The notes under the pieces: generated by a model
What the model saw: only the letters and a program-made list of their open reading frames with translations
Told to the model about the DNA's origin: nothing
The model's database searches: none
Part shown: piece by piece, positions 1 through 8,931 of the stretch
Layout: every line of letters starts with the position of its first letter
Numbering within the stretch: the stretch's first letter is position 1
DNA from: Brevibacterium sp. JSBI002
GTDB lineage: Bacteria; Actinomycetota; Actinomycetes; Actinomycetales; Brevibacteriaceae
DNA: 64,000 bases
Reading direction: 5' to 3'
NCBI RefSeq assembly: GCF_026013965.1
Contig: NZ_CP110341.1
Span: 2,604,001 to 2,668,000 of the forward strand
Made by a program: the position numbers and the translations under genes

Positions 1-1
1 C

Positions 2-640
2 GCCGATCCGGCCCACGGGCTCGTCCCGCCCTACGACCTGACGAAGCTGCGCGAGCAATCCCCCGAGAAGCTGCCGAGTCGCCGTACCTACACGGTGCGC
101 GAGATCAACCTAAACGAGAAGTGGCTGAGCATCGACTTCGTCATCCACGACGATGACGGAATCGCCGGACCGTGGGCGAAGAGCGCGAAGCCGGGAGACA
201 CGCTGGTCCTCTCCGGCGCGGGCGGCAAGTACGCCCCTGCCGCCGAGTCCGACTGGCACCTGCTCATCGCCGACCATTCCGCGATCCCCGCGGTGAGTTC
301 GGCCATCGAGGCGATGCCCACCGAAGCCACCGGGGTTGTCCTGGCCTATGTCGCCGACGATGCCGACCGGGTTCTGCCCGAGGCGCCGGAAGGCGTCGAG
401 GTGAGATGGGTGGACTCGGATAGGGAGCTCATTGCCGCAGTCGAGGGGCTCGAATGGCGTGCGGGTACTCCGCAGGTCTTCGCCCACGGCGAGCGCGAGA
501 CGATCAAGGCGATCCGCAAGATCCTCAAGGACCGCGAAGTGCCGCGGGAGTCACTGTCGATCTCCGCCTACTGGGCACGCGGCCGCGCCGAGGACCAGTT
601 CCAGGCCGAGAAGCGCGAGCCCATCGGCCAGATCGACTGA
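2..640 (+). CDS. Siderophore-interacting protein, 3' part
   Basis: This is the 3' part of a siderophore-interacting protein (ViuB/SIP family), a cytoplasmic flavoprotein that reduces ferric siderophores to release iron. The frame is already open at base 2, so the N-terminus lies outside the window. Visible are an RTYTVR stretch (flavin-binding region, just before base 95), a GPWA segment, and a C-terminal YWARGRAED that matches the family's usual ending. The GTG at 95 is therefore internal. The gene converges on the next one across a hairpin. The family is clear; the siderophore it serves cannot be read from this sequence. Confidence 0.88.
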   Translation, partial: ADPAHGLVPPYDLTKLREQSPEKLPSRRTYTVREINLNEKWLSIDFVIHDDDGIAGPWAKSAKPGDTLVLSGAGGKYAPAAESDWHLLIADHSAIPAVSSAIEAMPTEATGVVLAYVADDADRVLPEAPEGVEVRWVDSDRELIAAVEGLEWRAGTPQVFAHGERETIKAIRKILKDREVPRESLSISAYWARGRAEDQFQAEKREPIGQID

Positions 641-690
641 TTTCCCTGCCTGGTCACACTGACCGCTCAGGTCGCCGTCGACCGCTCTAG

Positions 691-746
691 TCAGCGTCGG
701 CGCCGCCGCTGACCGCTCGTGCCATAGGGTGAGCGGTCGACGCTGA
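691..746. terminator. Nested hairpin between convergent genes
   Basis: Outer arms TCAGCGTCG (691-699) and CGACGCTGA (738-746) enclose inner arms GACCGCTC (711-718) and GAGCGGTC (731-738). It lies between two convergent genes and probably ends transcription from both sides. There is no T-run, so the termination role is inferred from position. Confidence 0.5.
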
Positions 747-779
747 GGTGAGCTGTCGGCAGTCGTGTGCGGCTAGGTG

Positions 780-3005
780 TCAGCTGCGACGGCGGGCGAG
801 GAAGAAGGCCGCAGTGCCGATGGCGATGAGACCGACAGCGATGCCGCCGAGGATGAGGTACTGACCGAGGTCGGCACCGGTGCGCGGCAGCGGGTCACCG
901 TCACCGTCGGCGTCGTTGGAAGCTTCGGAACCGTCTGCACTCGAGCCCACGTCTGAAGCGCTTGAGTCCGACCCTGCGTCAGGATCGCTGCTGGAGCCTG
1001 CGTTCGAGTTGCCTGCCGAGTCCGATTCGCTGCCCGAATCTGATTCGCTGCCCGCATCGGCCCGAGCGTTGTCGTTCGCACCGGCCTCGGAGTTGGACTC
1101 ACTGCCGGCCGCGTCAGCCTGAGCATCCTCGTGCGCGTTGTCGTCGGCACCCGCGTTGTCGTCTGCGCCGGCTTCCTGATCAGTACCGGCGTTGTCGTCG
1201 CCACCGGCGTCCTCATCAGTGCCGGCATCCTCATCGGCACCCGCGCCATCGGCATCGGCGTTCTCATCGTCGCCGTCGTTGCCACCGTTTGCGAGATCGG
1301 CCACCGAGTAGAGGCTCGTCGTTCCCGAGACCTCATTGCCGACGACGAGCGCAGCCTCACCCGTCGGCGACTCATCGGGGCCGAGGAACGTGATGCCCTC
1401 CGGCCCGAGATCCCCCGCGCTCGAGAGCAGCGCAGCAGGTTCAGTGGCATCCTCGATCTCGTCCTCGACGGAGACCGAGAAGTCCCTGTTGTTGAAGTAG
1501 GTCGCGAACTTCGGGGCGCTCGGGTCGCTGAGGTCGAAGGCCGCGATTCCGCCGATGCGTTCGAAGCCGACGAACGCGTAGGTCGTCTCCCCCACTTGAC
1601 CGATGGTCAGCGCCTCGGGCTCGGGCCCCTTGTCATCGCTGCGTCCTTCGAGGTTCGACTCGGAGTGGTTGGAGTTGAAGAACTCGGCCACAGCCTCGGC
1701 GGTCAGACGTTCGAACTCATCCGCGGAATCGGCGACGAGCTTCCCGTCGGTGGTCCACACGGAGAATGAGCGGGCGCCGAAAGCCACGAGCTCCTCATAG
1801 CAGTCGCCGGCGTCGTTCAGACCCAGATCGGTGATGATGTTCAGTCGTCCGAGGTCCTCGTCGCCGAGCTTGTCCGCCAGCGGCGAGGTCTCGCAGACCT
1901 GCGCGAGGCCGTCCTCGCCGAGGTCCTTGACCCTGGCCGCATCGACGAAGTCGCCCCATTCGCGGGAGTCACCCTCGTTCGCGGTCACCAGGTAGTCGGT
2001 TCCGCCGGAGGTGAACGTCGAGATCGTATCGGGCATGTAGGCGCCCTTGAGCCCCTCGTATGCCGTGATGTTCACGGTCGGAGCATCCTCGGGATCCCGG
2101 TCGGACGCATCGAGTCCGTTGCCTGCCCGGCCATGATCTTTGAGTCCCAACGGGAGGATCTCCTCGACCGACGCCGAGGCGATGTCGACGACCGCGATCG
2201 CGTTCGCTTCCTGCAGGGTTGCGTAGGCCTTGTCACCGGCGACGGTGATGTACTCGGGTTCGAGATTGCGCGAGATCGGCAGGTCCTCTTCGGGTGTGGG
2301 TCCGAAGATCCGCACATCCTCGGGCAGGGTCTTCGCTCCGTCGTCCTCGAACTCGTGGAAGTCCGCTGTGTGCACGTCCGCGTCCGACGGCGCGGCCACC
2401 TCGGCGGGAAGGTCGATGACGGACACCGACCCTTCCGGATCGGTCGAGAAGTCATCGGCCGGTTCGCCCTCGTTCGCCACCAGGGCGTGGGCGCCGTCCG
2501 GGGTGACGGTGACCATGTCGGGCAGGGACCCGACGGGAACCTCGCCGAGGATGTCCGCCTCGGGGTCGTTCGCGTCGAAGAACATCACGGTGCCCGGCTG
2601 CGTTTTGTCCTCGTCCTCGAGGGCGATGACGCCGAGACCGTCCTCGCGGACGGAGATCGAGTTCGCGACCCCGGTCCCGGTGATCTCGGAGACCTTCTGC
2701 GGGTTGGTCGGGTCGGAGGCGTCGATGACGTCGACGGTGGCCGCCTGCGCGTTGACGGTGAAGACGGTATCGCCGTGGACGGCGGTGATCTCGGCGGCGG
2801 ATTCGTCGAACTGTCCGGTCTCGTGGGAGCCGAGGAAGTCCATCTCGATCTGTGCGTCCGAAGCCGAGGAGCTGATCGGATCGTCCACTTCTGCGGCGTG
2901 GGCGGTGCTCGTGCCCGTCGTTGTGCCGCCGATTGTGAAACCGGTGGTCAACAGCAGGGCGGCCGCCGAGGCCGTGAGCGTTTTCGCGGACAGTGGGATC
3001 GTCAT
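780..3005 (-). CDS. LPRTG-anchored surface protein, choice-of-anchor I type
   Basis: A 741-residue secreted protein. The ATG at 3005 is chosen because GGAG precedes it by a few bases and a good signal peptide follows (residues 1-38, ending AHAA). Residues ~40-570 have the repeated beta-rich look (VDVIDASDPTNPQ, VTVTPDGAHALVANEGEP) of choice-of-anchor I proteins, which resemble YVTN-type beta-propellers. Residues ~585-700 are a low-complexity Asp/Ser/Ala/Gly spacer with degenerate DDNAG units. The end is a sortase signal: LPRTG at ~706, a hydrophobic helix, then RRRS. No sortase lies in this window. The substrate is unknown; it may be a phosphatase- or esterase-like surface protein. Confidence 0.85.
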   Translation of the reverse strand: MTIPLSAKTLTASAAALLLTTGFTIGGTTTGTSTAHAAEVDDPISSSASDAQIEMDFLGSHETGQFDESAAEITAVHGDTVFTVNAQAATVDVIDASDPTNPQKVSEITGTGVANSISVREDGLGVIALEDEDKTQPGTVMFFDANDPEADILGEVPVGSLPDMVTVTPDGAHALVANEGEPADDFSTDPEGSVSVIDLPAEVAAPSDADVHTADFHEFEDDGAKTLPEDVRIFGPTPEEDLPISRNLEPEYITVAGDKAYATLQEANAIAVVDIASASVEEILPLGLKDHGRAGNGLDASDRDPEDAPTVNITAYEGLKGAYMPDTISTFTSGGTDYLVTANEGDSREWGDFVDAARVKDLGEDGLAQVCETSPLADKLGDEDLGRLNIITDLGLNDAGDCYEELVAFGARSFSVWTTDGKLVADSADEFERLTAEAVAEFFNSNHSESNLEGRSDDKGPEPEALTIGQVGETTYAFVGFERIGGIAAFDLSDPSAPKFATYFNNRDFSVSVEDEIEDATEPAALLSSAGDLGPEGITFLGPDESPTGEAALVVGNEVSGTTSLYSVADLANGGNDGDDENADADGAGADEDAGTDEDAGGDDNAGTDQEAGADDNAGADDNAHEDAQADAAGSESNSEAGANDNARADAGSESDSGSESDSAGNSNAGSSSDPDAGSDSSASDVGSSADGSEASNDADGDGDPLPRTGADLGQYLILGGIAVGLIAIGTAAFFLARRRS

Positions 3006-3108
3006 CGGTTCTCCGGATTTCGAAAAGATGTCGCGGGCCGAATGGACCCACAATCACCTATTCCTAGACACCCGGAATGGACCGGTTCCGAACCGCAGAT
3101 GGACGGAC

Positions 3109-3141
3109 GGTGAACTCGTTCACCCGGAACCGTTGCGGTTC
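3109..3141. promoter_or_regulatory. Tandem palindromes upstream of surface-protein gene
   Basis: Two perfect palindromes sit side by side: GGTGAAC-TC-GTTCACC (3109-3124) and GAACCG-TTG-CGGTTC (3127-3141). They lie between the stop of the aldolase gene and the start of the surface-protein gene, so they could be operators for the latter or part of a terminator. No regulator can be named. Confidence 0.4.
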
Positions 3142-3184
3142 GAAGTGAACGGCGGGGTTTCGGAGTGGACGGCAGGGGGCGAGC

Positions 3185-4102
3185 TCAGGCGAAGTCGAGG
3201 CTCTCGGCCACCTCGGCGACCTTGCGCTTCGCCGCGTCGTCGAGATCGCGGACCGGCAGGGGCAGGCTGTCCGCGCCTACGAGACCGAGGTGTTCGGCGA
3301 TGGCGGCAGTCACGCGCAGGCTGCCGCCGAACTCGGTGAACAGATCCCACAGCGGCTGCAGCTCGGCGGACAGTTCGCGGGCGAGATCGGCGTTGCCGAG
3401 TTCGGCCGCCCGGGTGATCTCAAGTACCGGTTCGGGCAGGGTGCCGCCGATGACCGTGTACCAGGCGTCGCAGCCGGCGATGAGGCCCTCCGCTCCATGG
3501 GCATCGCCGGAGATGCCGATCGTCACCTCACTGCCGATGGCCGCACGGATCTCGCCGATGCGCTCGTCCCATCCGGCGGGCGAGGCAGGTGCTCCGGGGA
3601 TCTTGATCGAGGCCACACCGTCGAGCCCAGCCAGACGCGAGTAGAGCTCGGTGGTGAACGTGAAGTGCGTGGTGCCGGGGTTGTCGTAGACGACGACGGG
3701 CAGGTCGGTGGACTCTGTGACGGTGCGGAAGAGTGCGAACACCTCATCCTCGGTCAGCGGCTGATAGCTCACCGGTGCCAGCAGCAGCCCCTGCGCTCCG
3801 GCCGCTTCGGCGGAGGCGACATTGGCCAGAACGTCTCTCGTCCGCAGCGCACCGACTCCGATGAAGACGGGGATGTCCAGGGCGGTTTCGACGCTCAGCT
3901 GCGCCACCCGGGCGCGTTCGTCGGTGTCGAGGTAAGCATACGAACCGGTCGATCCGAGCGCCGTGATCGAGTCGACTCCGGCGAGAACGAGACGTTCGAT
4001 GAGCCCGATGAAGGCATCCTCGTCGAGGGAATCGTCCTTCAGCGGGGTCAGCGGAAAGGCACTCAGCCCGGTGAACAGGGACGGGTCGGGGGTGTTCGTC
4101 AA
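3185..4102 (-). CDS. DapA/NanA-family aldolase or hydratase
   Basis: A 305-residue class I aldolase of the dihydrodipicolinate synthase/N-acetylneuraminate lyase family, a cytoplasmic TIM barrel acting through a Schiff-base lysine. The candidate lysine is in VASIKIPG and the conserved tyrosine in VVVYDNPGTT. The usual GTTGE motif is GSTGSYAYL here, with Glu replaced, which argues against true DapA and for a keto-acid or sugar-acid aldolase. The TTG start is chosen for the GAGGAGG about 6 bases before it. It follows a PfkB sugar kinase on the same strand, which suits a carbohydrate-catabolic role. The substrate is not determinable. Confidence 0.82.
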   Translation of the reverse strand: MTNTPDPSLFTGLSAFPLTPLKDDSLDEDAFIGLIERLVLAGVDSITALGSTGSYAYLDTDERARVAQLSVETALDIPVFIGVGALRTRDVLANVASAEAAGAQGLLLAPVSYQPLTEDEVFALFRTVTESTDLPVVVYDNPGTTHFTFTTELYSRLAGLDGVASIKIPGAPASPAGWDERIGEIRAAIGSEVTIGISGDAHGAEGLIAGCDAWYTVIGGTLPEPVLEITRAAELGNADLARELSAELQPLWDLFTEFGGSLRVTAAIAEHLGLVGADSLPLPVRDLDDAAKRKVAEVAESLDFA

Positions 4103-4210
4103 TGATCCTCCTCGGGTGGACGCGGGCCACCGATGGCGCGAACCTCGGGTGGCCGCGACGAAACGCGGTCGGCAGCAGCGGATGGGCCCGCTTGCGTTCA
4201 GTCTGCCAGG

Positions 4211-5056
4211 TCAGTCGAGAGTAGGCAGGTACGTCTCGAACGGGTCGAACTCCGGTTGCGCCGAGGCGACTTCCACAGCCGCAGCACCGACGGCGTTGGC
4301 TGCCCGCAGCGCGCGTTCCGGCTCGAGTCCGCCGGTCAGACCGATGGTCAGCGCCGCGCAGTAGGCGTCTCCGGCACCGACGGTGCTGACGGGATTCGCG
4401 GGGACCGCCTCGGCGAAGGCGATCTGCTCACCTCTTCGCAGCAGCGCCGACCCTTCCGCCCCGTAGGTGACAGCCACGAGCTGCGCGGTCTGCAGCTGCG
4501 GCAGCTGGAAGTACTCGTATTCGTTGACGATGATGAGATCGGCACGGTCGACCACCTCGGCGGGCAGCTGAAGGGCGGGAGCCGCATTGACGGCGAGGAA
4601 CCCGGGCACGCGGTCGGCGAGTTCGACGATGAGGTCGAGGGAGATCTCGAGTTGAGTGAGCACGGCTTCGTCGGCACCGAATTCGATTCCAGCGAGACTG
4701 ACCTCGGCATTCGCTCCTTCGCAGACGGCGATCTGATTCTCACCGTGAGTGTCGACCATGATGAGCGCGGTCCCGGTCTCGGCGGTCGCCTCGGCGATGT
4801 CATCGGTCCGGACTCCGGCAATCCGGAGGGCCTCGAGCATTGCCCTGCCGTCGGAGTCCGGGCCGACTGCACCGATCATGCGGGTCCGCGCACCGAGACG
4901 CGCGGCAGCGGCGGCCTGGTTCGCCCCCTTCCCGCCGGGAGAACGGGACAGTCTGCCTCCCCCCACGGTCTCACCGGCGGCAGGGAGGCGGGTGGTGGTG
5001 GCGGTGATATCGGCGTTGATGCTGCCGACAACCGTCAGGGAGCAGTCGATGGTCAT
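4211..5056 (-). CDS. PfkB-family carbohydrate kinase (ribokinase-like)
   Basis: A 281-residue PfkB-family kinase that phosphorylates a sugar or nucleoside with ATP in the cytoplasm. It has the N-terminal VVGSINADI strand, the GGKGANQA substrate-binding motif (residues ~40-47) and the C-terminal STVGAGDAYCAAL motif with the catalytic Asp and anion hole. The open frame runs further upstream into tRNA-His, but the protein similarity begins at MTIDCSLTVVGS, so ATG 5056 is used. GGKGAN and the length fit ribokinase best; other PfkB substrates are possible. It is probably co-transcribed with the downstream aldolase. Confidence 0.85.
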   Translation of the reverse strand: MTIDCSLTVVGSINADITATTTRLPAAGETVGGGRLSRSPGGKGANQAAAAARLGARTRMIGAVGPDSDGRAMLEALRIAGVRTDDIAEATAETGTALIMVDTHGENQIAVCEGANAEVSLAGIEFGADEAVLTQLEISLDLIVELADRVPGFLAVNAAPALQLPAEVVDRADLIIVNEYEYFQLPQLQTAQLVAVTYGAEGSALLRRGEQIAFAEAVPANPVSTVGAGDAYCAALTIGLTGGLEPERALRAANAVGAAAVEVASAQPEFDPFETYLPTLD

Positions 5057-5148
5057 GGCCCCATTATCGACGATCGAGAGAAGGCAGGCTGTCGACGATC
5101 GGGGTCGGGCGGGTGTGGGCAAAACATGGGCACACGGCGGGCATGAGA

Positions 5149-5186
5149 GAAGCCCCGTGATCCATCTGCACAGATCACGGGGCTTC
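5149..5186 (-). terminator. Hairpin downstream of tRNA-His
   Basis: Perfect 14-bp arms GAAGCCCCGTGATC (5149-5162) and GATCACGGGGCTTC (5173-5186) with a 10-base loop. It lies just after the tRNA-His 3' end on the minus strand. No strong T-run follows, but the stem is very stable. Confidence 0.7.
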
Positions 5187-5194
5187 CCGATCGG

Positions 5195-5268
5195 GGTGAG
5201 TAACGGGACTTGAACCCGCGACATCCGCGACCACAACGCGGCGCTCTACCAGCTGAGCTATACCCACC
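5195..5268 (-). tRNA. tRNA-His (GTG)
   Basis: On the minus strand a full cloverleaf can be folded. The seven-base acceptor stem (GTGGGTA with TACTCAC) contains one G-T pair. The anticodon loop carries GTG and the T-loop is GGTTCAAGTCCC. The extra G at position -1, which faces C73, is the tRNA-His identity signature. The CCA end is not encoded. Confidence 0.96.
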
Positions 5269-5494
5269 ACATGCGCTGCACCTCAAGGCGCAGACAGCAA
5301 GATACATCTTAACCGCACCCGCCTGACCCGGGCAAACCAGAACCGCCCCTTCCGCCGGATGAGACGCAGATCTCATTACGTGCAACGATTCAGTAGCGAT
5401 CTATAACGGTTTCGGAAAACTGGTAGGAGCGACCCTCGACATTCATTAGTATTGACTCGGCCCTGTCCTCGATAGCTGTCAAGGAACCCTGTAC

Positions 5495-7165
5495 ATGCCT
5501 CGTGCGTTGATCTCCGTCTCCGATGACGGGTTCACCTACACCACCCTCAACGGGGCGACGAGTCGCTATTCGGACACCGGACAGGCCATCTCCTACCTCG
5601 GCGACTATGCCAAGGAGACCGCGACCCCTCTGACCGTGACGATCGACGACGGCACGAAGACGGCTGAGATCGGCATCGATGAGAATGGCCGAGTCGGGGC
5701 GGTTCCCACATATGACTCCGGCGCCGAGGAGGTCGCGGACGAATCGTCGACCGCTTCGTCCGTGCATGGTTCGGCTGAGCCGACCGGAGATTCGGAGAAC
5801 GCCGACCAGAGCACAGGCAGCGAGAACACTAACGGCCGGACCGCCAGCGGACAGAACGGCTTCGCAGCCCAAGAAGACTCATCAGGGTCGAACGGCGACA
5901 GCTACCCGATGGGCACGCCGTTCTCCGGACCGGCCACACCGGCCGCGCCGACGGTGAAGAAGACACCGGTGCGCAAACGGTCGGCACGCAATCGTCCGCA
6001 GCGGCTGAAGAAGATCACCATCCCAGGGCTCGTGCTCATCGGTCTGGCGATCCTCATGATCGGCGCTTTCGTCGTTCCCAATATCGTCCCCGTCGACTCC
6101 CCCGATACCCCGCAGACGATCGGTTCGGAGCAGCAGGTCAACCCCGCCTCCGAGCTCTCCGTCGACAATACCCAGGACATTGTTCCCAGCTACGACAACT
6201 CCCCCACGTGGGAAGCCGAGGTGCCCAAGCGCGCCTCGGTGACGGCTTCTGATCGCGGTGTGCTCCTCGTCAACGACAACCGCCTCGAAGTCCTCGACGC
6301 CGACACAGGCAAGTCGCGGTACAAGGCCAAGATCGATGAGTCCCCGACTTTCGCCGTCGACACCGTCATCGACGGTCGGCCGGCCCTGCTGTGGCAATCG
6401 GGCAATACCGCCGAGGCGCTCTTTGACGGGGAATCGAAGCCGAAGACCTACCAGCTGCCGGAGACGGCACGCATCACCTCCGCCGGCAAGAGCGTGCTCA
6501 TCAAGTCGGGCAACAAGCTCTCGACCTTCGGTGCCGATGGCCTGGTCGACGTGCCCACCCCGCAGGCCGGTTCGACACCGATGGCCATCGATGACGATGA
6601 GATCTTCAGTTCGGACTGGAACGGTCCGGTCAAAGCGAAGAACATCAAGTCCGGCGACGAACGCAGCATCAAGCTCGAAAGCCCCGGCGACGAATTGAGG
6701 GTCATCGACTGGATCTCGGCCGGCCACGGAAAAGCGATCACGCTGTGGGGCGAACAGGGCGCTTCGACGAACTCCGGTCACAGGATCCAGCTCGTCGTCC
6801 ATTCCCTCGACGACGGGTCGATCCTCTCAACCGTGACGACGACGACCGACATCGTCGGCGAGAAGTCCTGGGTGCGCGGGCAGGCGGGAGAACGCGCCTA
6901 TATCGGTCCGTATCTCTTCGACCTGGAGTCGGGTCTGCTGCTGATGGACGTCTCCAGCCGCGATATCCATCTCTCCGAACCGCGCGGATCCATCGTGCCC
7001 TGCACGATGGACACGAGCACCTCGTGCCTGCTCGCCGGCAAACATGCGTTCAAGACCGACACCGATCTGCTGGCGGTCGTCGACAAGGGCAACGAGGCCC
7101 TGGTGCTCGGCGACGACTCGACAGTTCGGGCATATCCGAAGAAGTCAGAGACGCAGGATCGCTGA
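5495..7165 (+). CDS. Single-pass membrane protein with large exported domain
   Basis: A 556-residue protein I cannot name. Residues 1-70 form a small soluble domain (MPRALISVSDDGFTYTTLNG), residues 70-160 are Ser/Gly/Glu-rich linker, and a basic stretch (RKRSARNRPQRLKK) precedes one transmembrane helix at about 176-196. By the positive-inside rule the N-terminus is cytoplasmic and the ~350-residue C-terminal domain is outside. That domain has PQQ-like beta-propeller character (GVLLVNDNRLEVLDADTGKS) and a Cys pair near residues 500-511 that could form a disulfide. It precedes another exported protein, so the two may act together at the envelope. A secretion or cell-wall function is only a guess. 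Confidence 0.75.
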   Translation: MPRALISVSDDGFTYTTLNGATSRYSDTGQAISYLGDYAKETATPLTVTIDDGTKTAEIGIDENGRVGAVPTYDSGAEEVADESSTASSVHGSAEPTGDSENADQSTGSENTNGRTASGQNGFAAQEDSSGSNGDSYPMGTPFSGPATPAAPTVKKTPVRKRSARNRPQRLKKITIPGLVLIGLAILMIGAFVVPNIVPVDSPDTPQTIGSEQQVNPASELSVDNTQDIVPSYDNSPTWEAEVPKRASVTASDRGVLLVNDNRLEVLDADTGKSRYKAKIDESPTFAVDTVIDGRPALLWQSGNTAEALFDGESKPKTYQLPETARITSAGKSVLIKSGNKLSTFGADGLVDVPTPQAGSTPMAIDDDEIFSSDWNGPVKAKNIKSGDERSIKLESPGDELRVIDWISAGHGKAITLWGEQGASTNSGHRIQLVVHSLDDGSILSTVTTTTDIVGEKSWVRGQAGERAYIGPYLFDLESGLLLMDVSSRDIHLSEPRGSIVPCTMDTSTSCLLAGKHAFKTDTDLLAVVDKGNEALVLGDDSTVRAYPKKSETQDR

Positions 7166-7195
7166 TTCCGCGCCACGGCGAAACACGCCTATGGC

Positions 7196-7224
7196 TTTAA
7201 CACATCTGGCCGAGACACTAAGAT
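7196..7224 (+). promoter_or_regulatory. Promoter for secreted Asp/Ser-rich protein
   Basis: TTTAAC (7196-7201) and TAAGAT (7219-7224) are separated by 17 bases, a good housekeeping-sigma layout. They lie in an AT-richer gap after the preceding stop and about 70 bases before the start at 7297. Confidence 0.55.
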
Positions 7225-7296
7225 AGTGCCCGATGTGTCTGAACGTCATGTCCCCTTGACCCAATGAAGTCGGAATCCCCACCGCGAAGGAACGTA

Positions 7297-8925
7297 GTGC
7301 CAGTCTCACACAGGTTCAGCCGCAGAGCCGCCGCAATCGGCGCAGCGCTTGCCCTGGCAGCACTACCGATCTCGGCGACGTTCACACCTGCATTCGCCCA
7401 GCCGAGTCCCAGTCCCACGGCCGAAGCCAGTGCGAGTGCCGAGGCTGGCGCTTCCGCCGGAGCCGATTCATCTGCCGACGATGATGGTGGTTCAACTGCT
7501 GAAGGCACCAATGGTGCCGACGCGGATTCGAGCAGCGCCGAATCCGAGGGAGGGGCCGACAGCGACCCCGATCCGGATCCGACCGAAGACGGTGACAAGG
7601 CCTGTAAGGATCCGAAGTGGAACTCGGACGAACCGTGCGAGATCGAAGGTGAGCTCACCGCCAAGTGGCAGACGATCGGCAGTCAGCTGTCAGTTCCAGC
7701 GAACGATCAGGACGAGCCTGAAGGCACCCTGCCGAACAGCTGGGTCGGAAAGCCATTCAAAGTCCCCAAACAGGCGATGAAGCGCATTCCGGCGCAGTCG
7801 TCCGACACCAATTCCGATGCGTCGACCGAGAACGATTCGGACACCGACGACAGCGGCCAGCTCGTCGCCGAAGCTACCGCACAGGCTTCTATCCCAAATA
7901 GCGTTGAGTTCAATGAAGACGGCGTGATCGTCGGTGCCGACGGTTCCGGTCCAGTGGAGTTCGAGAACTTTGATGCCGTCAATGGGCCTGACCCCGCCTG
8001 GACTTTCGCGCTCAACGACAACGGCCAGATCGCCGTCACCGATGGGCAGCCCTATCCCGACAACGAGGACGGGGCCGGCGCGTCCACCGACCCAGACGGT
8101 TCCTCCAACGACGGCTCGAACGCCGGCACCGAAAAGGACGGGACGGCCGACAGCGGCTCCTCTCCAACAGCGGATGGGTCGGACTCGTCTGACGGCGCCA
8201 CCGCCAACAGTGACCCGGACGAAGGCAAGAACGCCAGTAAGGACGGCGCCACCTCCGACGACGGCTCTGCGAACGACCGCGGGGCTGGCAAGGACGGCTC
8301 TTCCTCGGCCAGCGAAGCCTCTGACGACAGCACTACCTCGACCGATGGCTCCACTTCGTCGGATTCAGGATCGAAGGACCGCGCGAACACGTCTGGCGAC
8401 AAGGACTCCGACGGCCGAGAATCTGACGCCGACACCGGCTCAGGCTCGGACGGCTCACGCGGCAGCGATTCCGACAGGTCGGGCTCCAGTTCGGATTCCG
8501 GCGACGATGACGAGAAGGATTCGGACAAGGATGGTTCCGGCTCGTCGATCGGCGCCTCTGATGCCGACGGCACCACCCCGGACCCGTCGAACGGCAACGG
8601 CTCCCCCGATGATGAGCGCGAGACCATTCCCGGCAATGCTGGTGATGAATGGCTGCCCGGGGATGACGAGGATACCGAAACCCCTGACTACTCGGACCCT
8701 GTGCCTCGCAACCCCGACGAGCCTGCGCCCAAAGACGATACGGACCTCATCACGGGTGGCGATCAGCCGTCCCCGCGAGCCAACCAGAATCCGGCGACCT
8801 CGTTCGGCGAATCCATCATCTCCACGATCGTCAGCTCCTGGCCCATCTTCGTCCTCGCCGCCTCCGGTATGGCCGCGGTCGGGTTCATCATCTACCTCAT
8901 GGGACGCCGCGGAAAACAGGAGTGA
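7297..8925 (+). CDS. Secreted, membrane-anchored Asp/Ser-rich protein
   Basis: A 542-residue exported protein without a recognised family. GTG 7297 is preferred over ATG 7264 because GAAGGA lies 6 bases before it and a signal peptide begins at once (SHRFSRRAAAIGAALALAALP, cleavage near AFA-QPS). After a low-complexity run comes a small folded segment with two Cys (KACKDPKW, DEPCEIEG) and a second one around VEFNEDGVIVGADG. The middle ~250 residues are Asp/Ser/Gly-rich and resemble Sdr-type stalks. One transmembrane helix (SSWPIFVLAASGMAAVGFII) and a short basic tail (MGRRGKQE) end the protein; there is no LPXTG motif. It is probably a stalked cell-surface protein. Confidence 0.75.
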   Translation: MPVSHRFSRRAAAIGAALALAALPISATFTPAFAQPSPSPTAEASASAEAGASAGADSSADDDGGSTAEGTNGADADSSSAESEGGADSDPDPDPTEDGDKACKDPKWNSDEPCEIEGELTAKWQTIGSQLSVPANDQDEPEGTLPNSWVGKPFKVPKQAMKRIPAQSSDTNSDASTENDSDTDDSGQLVAEATAQASIPNSVEFNEDGVIVGADGSGPVEFENFDAVNGPDPAWTFALNDNGQIAVTDGQPYPDNEDGAGASTDPDGSSNDGSNAGTEKDGTADSGSSPTADGSDSSDGATANSDPDEGKNASKDGATSDDGSANDRGAGKDGSSSASEASDDSTTSTDGSTSSDSGSKDRANTSGDKDSDGRESDADTGSGSDGSRGSDSDRSGSSSDSGDDDEKDSDKDGSGSSIGASDADGTTPDPSNGNGSPDDERETIPGNAGDEWLPGDDEDTETPDYSDPVPRNPDEPAPKDDTDLITGGDQPSPRANQNPATSFGESIISTIVSSWPIFVLAASGMAAVGFIIYLMGRRGKQE

Positions 8926-8931
8926 GGCCGC

